Part shown: positions 42,193 through 50,462 of the stretch, one piece after another
Layout: every line of letters begins with the position of its first letter
Numbering within the stretch: the stretch's first letter is position 1
Assembly (NCBI GenBank): GCA_011525745.1
Contig: WYBU01000009.1
Location: 62,001-126,000, forward strand
DNA: 64,000 bases
Reading direction: 5' to 3'
Origin: Planctomycetaceae bacterium
Lineage (GTDB): Bacteria > Planctomycetota > Phycisphaerae > UBA1845 > UTPLA1
Notes under the pieces: generated by a model
Database searches by the model: none
Told to the model about the DNA's origin: nothing
What the model saw: the letters and a program-made list of their open reading frames with translations, nothing else
Program-made: the position numbers and the translations under genes

Positions 42193-45100
42193 TCATCCCA
42201 AATCCGCCAGGTGCCCCTCGATCAGGCGGCACTGGCGCTCCAGTTCCGTGGCGCGATCGCGGGCCTGCTGAACGGTCTCGGGCGCGGCGCGAGCCACGAA
42301 CGACTCGTTGGCGAGTTGTGCCCGGGCACGCGCCAGCGCCGACTGCTTTTCGCCCAGTTCGTCGCGCAACCGCTTCGCCTCGATCGCCAGATCCACCAGC
42401 CCGGCCAGCGGTACATAGACCTGAAAACGCTCCTCGACGTGCGAACGCACCTGGTGCGGCTTGGCCGCGTCCGGCCCGATCGTCAGCGCATCGACGGCGC
42501 CCAACCGCCGCACCAGCGCTTCGTTCTCGCTGATCAGCGTGCACGTGGTCGCGTCGGTGTGGACGACCGCCTGCGGCAGCGTCTTGACGGCCGGCTGGCC
42601 GCCGCGGGCGCGGGCCAGGTTGATGTCGGTTTTGGCCTGTCGCAGCGCCGTAATCAGCGGACGAATCACGTCTTCGACCGCCCGCTCGCAGGCCGGATCG
42701 TCGAACGCCGGACAGGGCCTCGGCCAGGCGGATTCAATCAGCAGGCGCGGTCCGTCGCCCGCTGCGGCGTCGTCGTCGACCAGTTCGACATGATGCGGCA
42801 TGCGCCGGCCGATTTCTTCCCACAGCGCCTCGGTGATGAACGGAACGAACGGGTGCAGCAGCCCCAGCGTAATGTCGAGCGCCTGGAGCAGCACGATCTT
42901 CACGTCATGGCCGTCCTCGCCGCGGATGCGCAGCTTGCTTTCCTCGAGATACCAGTCGCAGAACTCGGTCCAGAAGAAGTCGCGCACGCGGTCGGCGGCG
43001 CGGGCGAACTGGTAGGACTCGATCGCCGCGTCGACGTCGCGGATGCAGGCGTTGAGGCGCGTGCGAATCCAGCGGTCGAACAGCGGCAACTCGTTCGGCA
43101 GCGTGCGCGTGTGCCAGCGCCCGTGATGACGCTTCGTGCAGACCCCCTCGACGTTGGGCAGGATGTATCCGGTCGAAGCCTGCCACAGCTTGTTGCAGAA
43201 GTTGCGGCCCAGCTCGAATTTCTCGCTGGTGTTCACCTCGCGCCCATCCGGCAGGCGGGCCTTCTTGACCGGCACACGGATGTCCTGCGTCTCGGTCGCC
43301 ATGCCGGCCAGCGTGAAGCGAAGCGCATCGGCCCCGTAGAGGTCGATGATGTCCACCGGATCGACGCCGTTGCCGAGCGTCTTCTTCATCGGCCGGCCCT
43401 GGCCGTCCTGTATGACGGGATGAATCACCACGTCGCGGAAAGGGACCTTGCCCACGTTGTACAGTCCGGCGATGACCATGCGCGCCACCCACAGGGTGAT
43501 GATCTCGCGCGCGGTCGACAGCACGCTGGTGGGGTAGAAGACGTTGAGCAGGTTGGGCTCAAGCATCGAAGCGGTATTCGAGGCGCCGCCCCCCCGATCT
43601 GAACCGCGACCTGGCCAGCCCATCGTCGACAGCGGCCACAGCGCGGAACTGAACCAGGTGTCGAGAACATCCGGGTCTTGGAGGTATCCGGCGCTTTCCA
43701 TTGCTGGAATTGCAACCGCATCTGCTTCACCCTTCACGCAAGCCAATTGCTCTTTTGTCGCAAACGACTCGCGATCATCGAGTTGCGATGGCGATACGCA
43801 AGTGGATAGTCCAGCATACGCAAGACAGAGGGAGCCTGACTCGATCCACTTCTTCATGGCGCCCCGGGCGCTTTCGAGGATTTTTCCATGTTGAATGGCG
43901 GGTTCTGGGACCTTAAAAGTGTGTTCGAATCCGAAATAGCGCCACACCGGTATCCGATGCCCCCACCACAACTGCCGGCTGATGCACCAGTCGCGCTTCT
44001 CGCTCAGCCAGTCGCGATAGGTGTTAACATAGCGGCGCGGAAAGATGTGTACCTTGGCGCAATTCGCCCGCGCGGCCGCGGCGTTCGGGCCGTCGTAGTG
44101 CGCATCGTCGTCGCAAATCGCATCCAGCGCCGCCTGCGCCAGGCCGCTCGAGGTCGAGCCGTCCCCCAGCCGCACGCCGCCTTCCACGTCGCCCATCTTC
44201 ACGAACCACTGATCCGACAGGTACGGCTGAATCGGCGTCTTGCTGCGATCGGAGTGGCCGATGTCGGTCTGATAGTCCTCCACCTTCTCCAGCAGGCCGG
44301 CGGCCTCGAGATCGGCCACGATCTGTTTGCGGGTGGCTTCGAGCTTCAGGCCGGCGTACTTGCCGCCTTCGCCGGCGTTCTCCTCATTTACGCGGCCGTC
44401 CGGCGTCATCATGTTGCGGATGCCGATCTCGGGATGGCGCTGATAGCAGGCGTAGTCGTTGGGATCGTGCCCCGGCGTGACCTTGACGCAGCCGGTGCCG
44501 AATTCGCGCTTGACCAGCAGCCCGTCGGCGATGATCGGGATCGTTCGCCCCGTCAGCGGCAGCACCACGTGACGACCGATGAGATGGCGATAGCGCTCGT
44601 CGTCGGGATGAACCGCGACTGCCGTATCCGCCAGCATCGTCTCGGGGCGCGTCGTGGCGACGACGAGGCAGTTGACGCCGGCGGCCCAGGGAAGCGAATC
44701 CCCGGGCTTTTGCACTTCGTCGCCCGCTTTTTCCACTTCGTGCCGTCGTGCCGTCGTGCCTTCGTGCCTCTCTTCTGATCCCTGTTCCTTCGTGCTCCCG
44801 CCTTGGTCGCACTCAGTCCCTGTTCCCTGCATTTCCCCTTCGTGCCTTCGTGCCTTCGTGCCTTCGTGCCTCTCCTCTAAGGGATACCGCACGTGCCACA
44901 AATGCCCCTTCACCGTCTCGTGATACACCTCGTCATCCGCCACCGCCGTCTGCAAGTGCGTGTCCCAGTTCACGAGCCGCTTGCCGCGGAAGATCAGCCC
45001 GTCGCGGAACATGCGGAAAAACCACTCGCGCACGGCGCGGGCGCACACGTCGTCCAGCGTAAACCGCTGCCGCTGCCAGTCGCACGAGCAGCCCATGAGC

Positions 45101-45516
45101 TGAAGTTGCCGGACGATGCGGTCGCCGTACTGCTCTTTCCATTGCCAGATGCGCCGCACTAGCTCGTCGCGGCCGACGTCGTGACGGGTCTTCTTCTCCT
45201 GCTCGAAAAGCTGCCGCTCGACCACCGCCTGCGTGGCGATGCCGGCGTGATCGACGCCGGGCATCCAGAGCGTGTTGCAGCCCTGCATGCGCTTGCGGCG
45301 GATGAGGATGTCCTGAAGCGTGTTGTTGATCGCGTGTCCCAGGTGCAGCGCGCCGGTCACGTTGGGCGGCGGAATGACGATCGAATAGGCGGGTTTGTGC
45401 GGGGGCTGGAGCGTGACTTCCGGCACGGCGTGGAAGCAGCCGCGCTCGATCCACGTCTGGTAAATGCGCGACTCGATGCCGGCGGGGGAATAGGCCTTGG
45501 GAGCGTCGTTGCTCAT
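42193..45516 (-). CDS. valS: Valyl-tRNA synthetase with in-frame repeat insertions
   Basis: From the ATG at 45516 the protein has 1107 residues, longer than the usual 870-960. It has the HIGH-equivalent IPPPNVTGALHLGHAINNTL, MPGVDHAGIATQAVVE, editing-domain VVATTRPETMLADTAVAVHP and TPGHDPNDYACYQRH, DVLDTWFSSALWPLSTMGWP, and a C-terminal coiled coil (ELGEKQSALARARAQLANES). The KMSKS-equivalent loop reads RPMKKTLGNGVDP. Between WHVRYPLEE and SLPWAAGVNCLVVATTR lie about 60 residues of repeat-derived sequence (RHEGTKARRHEGE and variants). A second block, RGSDRGGGASNTAS, contains a GAACCGCGACC repeat. All insertions keep the frame. It charges tRNA-Val; it is monocistronic. Confidence 0.95.
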   Translation of the reverse strand: MSNDAPKAYSPAGIESRIYQTWIERGCFHAVPEVTLQPPHKPAYSIVIPPPNVTGALHLGHAINNTLQDILIRRKRMQGCNTLWMPGVDHAGIATQAVVERQLFEQEKKTRHDVGRDELVRRIWQWKEQYGDRIVRQLQLMGCSCDWQRQRFTLDDVCARAVREWFFRMFRDGLIFRGKRLVNWDTHLQTAVADDEVYHETVKGHLWHVRYPLEERHEGTKARRHEGEMQGTGTECDQGGSTKEQGSEERHEGTTARRHEVEKAGDEVQKPGDSLPWAAGVNCLVVATTRPETMLADTAVAVHPDDERYRHLIGRHVVLPLTGRTIPIIADGLLVKREFGTGCVKVTPGHDPNDYACYQRHPEIGIRNMMTPDGRVNEENAGEGGKYAGLKLEATRKQIVADLEAAGLLEKVEDYQTDIGHSDRSKTPIQPYLSDQWFVKMGDVEGGVRLGDGSTSSGLAQAALDAICDDDAHYDGPNAAAARANCAKVHIFPRRYVNTYRDWLSEKRDWCISRQLWWGHRIPVWRYFGFEHTFKVPEPAIQHGKILESARGAMKKWIESGSLCLAYAGLSTCVSPSQLDDRESFATKEQLACVKGEADAVAIPAMESAGYLQDPDVLDTWFSSALWPLSTMGWPGRGSDRGGGASNTASMLEPNLLNVFYPTSVLSTAREIITLWVARMVIAGLYNVGKVPFRDVVIHPVIQDGQGRPMKKTLGNGVDPVDIIDLYGADALRFTLAGMATETQDIRVPVKKARLPDGREVNTSEKFELGRNFCNKLWQASTGYILPNVEGVCTKRHHGRWHTRTLPNELPLFDRWIRTRLNACIRDVDAAIESYQFARAADRVRDFFWTEFCDWYLEESKLRIRGEDGHDVKIVLLQALDITLGLLHPFVPFITEALWEEIGRRMPHHVELVDDDAAAGDGPRLLIESAWPRPCPAFDDPACERAVEDVIRPLITALRQAKTDINLARARGGQPAVKTLPQAVVHTDATTCTLISENEALVRRLGAVDALTIGPDAAKPHQVRSHVEERFQVYVPLAGLVDLAIEAKRLRDELGEKQSALARARAQLANESFVARAAPETVQQARDRATELERQCRLIEGHLADLG
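44700..44882. repeat. Repeat DNA inside valS
   Basis: The stretch has tandem 8-mers TGCCTTCG at 44851-44873 and CGTGCCGTCGTGCCTTCGTGC at about 44742-44767, with a CTCCCGCCTTGGTCGCACTC module between them (about 44795-44814). The same modules occur in intergenic repeats (CGCGACCAAGGCGGGAG-type near 8015, CACGAAGG near 30600). The whole block is about 180 nt and translates without a stop. Confidence 0.8.
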
Positions 45517-45596
45517 GATGCCGCGATTATCGCGGCGGCCGAGCATTATCCGCAAGCGCGCTGCGCAAGCCCACGCGGGTCCGACCTCGATGCGTC

Positions 45597-45825
45597 CCCC
45601 GCCGCTTCCTCACGGGCGCGGTTCGGTTCAGAGACACCCATCGTGTTGAATCGGACCGCGACCGCTCATCTGATCCGAACCGCGACCGTCAGGGAGCGCC
45701 GCGGAACCGCCCGCCGTCGCCGCACGCCCCGACTGCGAATGTTCGCTGCCGCGCTGCGCATGCCCACGCAGGTCCGACCTCGATGCGTCCCCCGCCGCTT
45801 CCTCACGGGCGCGGTTCGGTGGAGC
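45597..45825. repeat. Cluster of GAACCG repeats upstream of valS
   Basis: Inverted copies at about 45602-45630 and 45790-45820 (CCGCTTCCTCACGGGCGCGG) and direct copies at about 45650-45705 (CCGAACCGCGACCGTCAGGG) fill the gap between valS and the SNase-like gene. The valS promoter is probably between 45517 and 45600; a GATAAT lies just upstream of its ATG. Confidence 0.65.
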
Positions 45826-45832
45826 AAAACAT

Positions 45833-46378
45833 CTACCGCGGTGCGTCGCCCCACAGGCCGAGCTGCTGGCGGCGGGCGCGGCGCTCATGACTCTCGAACC
45901 GCACACGGAAGGGGTGTTGCTGCCCGTCGGTCCGCGCGATTCCGTCGCGCACCAGCGCCTCGTTGAGCATCTCTCGCTGCGGATCGTCCTCGAACCACAC
46001 GTAAGCCCGCACCGCGGCATCCGCGTCGCGCGGCGGTTGATGCGGATCCAGGAGCAGTCGCACCGATCGAGCGGTGGCCAGCTCGACCGCGCGCTGAACG
46101 GCGTGTTGAGACTCGTCCGGACCGGCGCCGCCTGCAATGGGGGCGACGCCGATCAGTCGCACGCGCGTGTTCGCGCGGCCGGCGTCGGCGATATCGACTT
46201 CGATCGTGACGGCATCCGCCATGCCCGCGATGCGCCCGACGCGCCGATGATACGCCGCGCGATCGTCTCGCCCGCGCGGCGCAATCCATGTGTGATCGAC
46301 CCACGACGCCAGCCCCAGCAGGCCGAGCACGATCGCCACGCGGGCGCGCCGCCGCCATGCGAAATAGTGCGTGTTCAT
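45833..46378 (-). CDS. Staphylococcal-nuclease-fold protein, active site altered
   Basis: From the ATG at 46378 the protein has 181 residues; an upstream TTG adds six. A hydrophobic segment (RVAIVLGLLGLASWVDHTWI) anchors it. The rest matches the SNase/TNase-like fold: NTRVRLIGVAPIAGG, ESQHAVQRAVELATARSVRL, VRAYVWFEDDPQREMLNEAL, VRDGIART and a C-terminal RRARRQQLGLWGDAP. In active enzymes the RLxGIDxPE motif carries Asp and Glu; here it reads RLIGVAPIA, so both acids are missing. It may be a membrane-anchored OB-fold protein without nuclease activity. Confidence 0.7.
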   Translation of the reverse strand: MNTHYFAWRRRARVAIVLGLLGLASWVDHTWIAPRGRDDRAAYHRRVGRIAGMADAVTIEVDIADAGRANTRVRLIGVAPIAGGAGPDESQHAVQRAVELATARSVRLLLDPHQPPRDADAAVRAYVWFEDDPQREMLNEALVRDGIARTDGQQHPFRVRFESHERRARRQQLGLWGDAPR

Positions 46379-46543
46379 GTCGTTCGACTGATTCAAGCAA
46401 TCGACTTACCCGGAACCTCATGCATTCGTCACATGCAGCGGATCATTCGTTTACAGGCACGACTTGGCCAGGCCGTTTCGAGCGGCGCGCCACGGGGCAT
46501 CGAAGCGCGTTCGCGCGAGGGCGCAACACATTAACCGCAACGC

Positions 46544-47776
46544 TCAGCCCTGCGTCGGCTGCTGCAACTCAAACGCCGCGTGCGCCGTGCGCAGCGCCTT
46601 TTCCCCGTCGGCGCGGCGGACGATGCAACTGATGACGATTTCGCTGGTGCTGATGTTCTCGATGTTCACATCCGCGTCGCGCAGCGCCTGGAACAGCCGC
46701 GACGCCACGCCCGAGTGCGCCCTCATGCCCACGCCCACGACGCTCACCTTGGCCACGTCCTCGTCGATGCGCACGTGACGCACGCCCATCTCGGCCACGA
46801 TCTGATCGGCCATGCCGCGCATCTCGGCCACGTCCGACGAGTCGATTGTGAAGTTGATCGTCGGCGGCGCGTCCGGCGCGGTGACGACCTGAACGATGTC
46901 GTCGACCAGAATGCCGCGGGCCGCGACCGCGCCGAAGACCTGCGCCGCCGCGCCGGGCGCGTCGGGAACGCCTTCGAGCACTACCCGCGCCAGGTTCTTC
47001 CGCAGCGCGGCGCCGCGCACCACCACCTGCTGCATGTCGGCGGTCTCTTTCACGATGTAGGTCCCTTCCGAGTCGGTCAGGCTGCTGCGGACGTGAATCC
47101 GCACGTCGTAGTTCTTGCCCAGTTCGATCGAGCGCGAGTGCATCACTTGCGCGCCCAGCGACGCCAGCTCGAGCATCTCATCGTAACAGATCGACTCCAG
47201 CTTGCGCGCCTCGGCCACGATGCGCGGATCGGCCGTGTAGACGCCGTCGACGTCGGTGTAAACCTCGCACACGCTCGCCTTCAGCGCCGCCGCCAGCGCC
47301 ACCGCCGTCGTGTCCGATCCGCCGCGCCCCAGCGTCGTCACGTTGAAATCCGGATCGACCCCCTGAAAGCCGGCCACGATGACGATCTTGCCCTCCTCCA
47401 GCCGCCGCAGCACGCGGCCCAGCTCGACGATCTCGCGGATGCGCGCCCGGCCGTGGAAATCGTCGGTGCGCAGGCCGATCTGCCCGCCGGTCAGGCTGAT
47501 CGCGTCGTGCCCGAGGTGCTGGATGGCCATCGCGGTCAGGGCGATCGACACCTGCTCGCCGGTGGCGAGGAGCTGATCCATCTCGCGGCGATTGGGACGG
47601 TCGGTGATCTGATACGCGAGATCGACCAGGCGATCGGTGGTGTCGCCCATGGCCGAGACGACGACAACGACGTGATTGCCGGAGGAGGCGGCGCGGATGG
47701 CGCGGCGCGCGGCGCGGTGAATCAGCTCCGCGTCGCGAACGCTGGTGCCGCCGAATTTCTGGACAGTCAGCCCCAT
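46544..47776 (-). CDS. lysC: Aspartate kinase
   Basis: The 410-residue monofunctional aspartokinase makes aspartyl phosphate, the first step to lysine, threonine and methionine. VQKFGGTSVRDAEL opens it; VVVVSAMGDTTDRL, LATGEQVSIALTAMA, TTLGRGGSDTTAVALAAALK and CEVYTDVDGVYTADPRIV form the kinase domain. Two ACT domains follow (ARVVLEGVPDAPGAAAQVF, and VSVVGVGMRAHSGVASRLFQ with NIENISTSEIVISC), so feedback control by lysine and/or threonine is likely. No fused homoserine dehydrogenase. Confidence 0.96.
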   Translation of the reverse strand: MGLTVQKFGGTSVRDAELIHRAARRAIRAASSGNHVVVVVSAMGDTTDRLVDLAYQITDRPNRREMDQLLATGEQVSIALTAMAIQHLGHDAISLTGGQIGLRTDDFHGRARIREIVELGRVLRRLEEGKIVIVAGFQGVDPDFNVTTLGRGGSDTTAVALAAALKASVCEVYTDVDGVYTADPRIVAEARKLESICYDEMLELASLGAQVMHSRSIELGKNYDVRIHVRSSLTDSEGTYIVKETADMQQVVVRGAALRKNLARVVLEGVPDAPGAAAQVFGAVAARGILVDDIVQVVTAPDAPPTINFTIDSSDVAEMRGMADQIVAEMGVRHVRIDEDVAKVSVVGVGMRAHSGVASRLFQALRDADVNIENISTSEIVISCIVRRADGEKALRTAHAAFELQQPTQG

Positions 47777-47839
47777 CGTCGATCGCCCCGACGGGCGGAA
47801 TCGTACAACGCACGGGCCGACTTCGTCACGCGCTGTCCG

Positions 47840-50269
47840 CTACTTGCGAACCGGCACGGCGGCGTTTTCCTGAACGCTGCGCGACAGCAGCCGATCGAAG
47901 ACGACCCGCTGTCCTTCGAGCACCCGCACGCGCCCCGGCTCGGGGCCGCGCGGCGTCAGCGTCACTTCGTACGTGACGTCGCGGCCGGGCAGACGCACGG
48001 TCAGCGCCGCGTCCCCGGTCGCGGCCGCGCCGGCCTCGCCGCCTCCGCCGGCGCCGCGATCGAATCGAATCTCCGGCTCCGGCGGCGGCGGTTCGTCGCG
48101 GTCCTGCGGCACGAGCAGATTCACGATCACCGACTCGGCCGCCGCCTCGACCGGCTCGACTTCCAGCCGCCCCCAGCCCGCCCCGACGCCGAAAGCCGGA
48201 CCCAGGTCGACCGGCTGCCCGAGTCGGTACCACGCGTTCATGCCGCCGGAGACCGAGAACGGCGTCAACCAGTATTCAAACGTGTCGTGACCGCCGCCGA
48301 CGTAGCTGCGTCCGCGATGCGGTCCCGCCGAAACCTGCTCGACCTTCTGCGGTCCGCCGATGATCGCCCAGCGGCGTGCGTCGGGCAGCAGCGTCCGGAC
48401 GAACAGACGCCCCTGCCCGCCGTCGGCCGAGAGCCAGCCCTTGAACTGCGGATAGACCCACGCCCCCGCGTCGTTGGCCACGCCCAGGCGGCGCATCTCG
48501 GGATCGAGATCGGCGCCGTCGACCCGCGGGCGGCTGGGCAGATGCAGCATCCACGTCCGGCCGACGTCGGGCTTCTCGGTTACAACTCGATCGACCACGA
48601 ACAGATATCGCCCGCCGACGAACAGCAGGTGCCGATCGTAAAGCAGCACGGTCCGCACGGCGTACGCCTTGGCCAGATCGGCGGCGGCGTAGGAGTAATG
48701 CGCGTTGGTCTCGAACGCCAGCAGCCGGCCGGTCTGGCGCTGCGACGACTCGATCGGCTCGGACAACTGCTTCCAGTCGCCGTCGATCAGCCGCTGATTG
48801 CCGACGGCGGGCCAGTCCTGTCCGCGCCAGCGCAGCCGGTCGCGCGGATCGCAGATGACCATGCAGTTGTGCGCGACGGTCGCCTGGGCGTACAGATCGA
48901 ACTCGCCGGTCTTGCGACCGATGCCCTGCGCCCCGCGCCGCGCGGGCACGGCTTCGAGCCGCACGTCGTCGCCGCTGTCCAGCGCCAGACGGCCTTTCCG
49001 CAGGATCTGAAACTGACCGGCGTCGTAATGCTGCCGCGCCAGCCACATCGGTTGACCCGCGTCGAACGCGATCACCGTCGCGCCGGGCCGCCAGTCGGAA
49101 CGCATCAACACCCAGCCGTCGCCGAGTTGACGCGCCAGCGGCGCTTCGGTGCGGTCGGCCACGGGCTGATCGGGCACGTCGTGGATGATGCGCAGCAGCA
49201 GGCCGTTCATCGCGGCGACGCTGTCGTCGGCGGTGATCGCCCGCGACAGTTGCGCATACCACGCGGCGATCGGGCTGCCGGTGCGCCGCGCCAGCACATC
49301 GGCCACGCCGCGCGCCAGGGCCGAATCGGCCTCTCCCGGCATGGTGGCGGCGCGCGTGCCGAAGTCGTGCACCAGCGCGCCAAAGTGGCCGGGATAAGTC
49401 GTATCGGTCCAGAAATAGACGTCGGCGGCGTCGCGCATCACGGGCGCGAGGCGCGGCCAGTACGGCTCGCTCGCGGCGGCGTGCCACAGTTCGGCGGCGA
49501 AGACCACGTCGGCCTCAAAGTCGGGCCGAAGCGTCGTGGCCGGCGCGCGGCCGTGAAGCTGCGCGACGTATTGCGGCAGCGTGGCTTCGAAATAGGCGGC
49601 GGCGGCGCGCAGCGTCTGATCGATGCGCCGTCGCTCGACGGAACCTTCGCTGAACGCGTCCCGCAGCGCCAGCGCGGCGGCGACGTGGCACAGGCGCGGA
49701 TGAAACAGATAGTGCTCGAGCGGCGAGTCGTTTGCCGTCAGCGGCTCCATCGCCCGTGCCAGCTCGTTCGCCGCCTGCCGCCGCGCCTGCGGCTCCAGCG
49801 CATCCCAGCACCAGTCCAGCGCGGCGATGACGTCGTCGGAGTCGACAACATAGGGCTGCCGCCGGGTCAGTTCGCGCTCGATGCAGCGGGTGTACTTGTC
49901 AGGCCGGCCGGGCGCACCGGTCATCAGGTGCGCGAACGCGGGCAGATACAACGCGCCGTCTTCCATCGCCAGGTCGACATGCGCGTCGACCCACCGAAGC
50001 AATCGATGAAACTCCGCCGCGTGCGACGCAAACGTGACCGGATCGGCGGGGTCCTGCTCGGCCGGATCGAGCCGCTCGACGCCGCAGCGCGCCTTGAGGC
50101 GCGGAAGATCGGACGGTCGCAGCAGCACGCGCGGCCGTACGGGGTCGGCGGAAGCGGACGTTGGGCGGGTCGTTTCGTTTTGCGGACGCTGTCCGCGCGG
50201 CGCATACGAATTCTGTACAACCGAATCGGCGGCGAGCATGGCGAGCAGAATGACGGGGATGGTTGACAT
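47840..50269 (-). CDS. Heparinase II/III-like exported protein
   Basis: The 809-residue protein has an N-terminal hydrophobic signal (TIPVILLAMLAADSVVQNSY). The middle is alpha-helical (ALDWCWDALEPQARRQAANE, FHPRLCHVAAALALRDAF), followed by a beta-rich C-terminal half starting at GWVLMRSDWRPGATVIAFDA and RQHYDAGQFQILRKGRLALD, the typical heparinase II/III junction with conserved Tyr and His. AHNCMVICDP fits the lyase domain. Such proteins are polysaccharide lyases for uronic-acid glycans such as heparin or alginate; no sugar-specific neighbour is present. It is followed 63 nt later on the same strand by lysC, which seems unrelated. Confidence 0.8.
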   Translation of the reverse strand: MSTIPVILLAMLAADSVVQNSYAPRGQRPQNETTRPTSASADPVRPRVLLRPSDLPRLKARCGVERLDPAEQDPADPVTFASHAAEFHRLLRWVDAHVDLAMEDGALYLPAFAHLMTGAPGRPDKYTRCIERELTRRQPYVVDSDDVIAALDWCWDALEPQARRQAANELARAMEPLTANDSPLEHYLFHPRLCHVAAALALRDAFSEGSVERRRIDQTLRAAAAYFEATLPQYVAQLHGRAPATTLRPDFEADVVFAAELWHAAASEPYWPRLAPVMRDAADVYFWTDTTYPGHFGALVHDFGTRAATMPGEADSALARGVADVLARRTGSPIAAWYAQLSRAITADDSVAAMNGLLLRIIHDVPDQPVADRTEAPLARQLGDGWVLMRSDWRPGATVIAFDAGQPMWLARQHYDAGQFQILRKGRLALDSGDDVRLEAVPARRGAQGIGRKTGEFDLYAQATVAHNCMVICDPRDRLRWRGQDWPAVGNQRLIDGDWKQLSEPIESSQRQTGRLLAFETNAHYSYAAADLAKAYAVRTVLLYDRHLLFVGGRYLFVVDRVVTEKPDVGRTWMLHLPSRPRVDGADLDPEMRRLGVANDAGAWVYPQFKGWLSADGGQGRLFVRTLLPDARRWAIIGGPQKVEQVSAGPHRGRSYVGGGHDTFEYWLTPFSVSGGMNAWYRLGQPVDLGPAFGVGAGWGRLEVEPVEAAAESVIVNLLVPQDRDEPPPPEPEIRFDRGAGGGGEAGAAATGDAALTVRLPGRDVTYEVTLTPRGPEPGRVRVLEGQRVVFDRLLSRSVQENAAVPVRK

Positions 50270-50462
50270 TTTGGGGCGGTGCTTCGGCAGGCGTTGCGGA
50301 TGAGCGTAACGGGGGGATGCTTCTACAGCAACAGGCGCAATCGCACGAATGACATGATTGAGGCAATTTTTCGATTCGTCTGAAAGCCGATTTCGCGGTG
50401 TTCGATACGTGACTGTCGGACGGAGAACGAGGCAATCCGCCGGGTCCGAGAAGGTAGCAGGA

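Noticed and set aside
46580-50266. 1228-residue plus-strand frame
   Set aside because: It lies antisense to lysC and the heparinase-like gene, both with strong motifs; the composition is that of a shadow.
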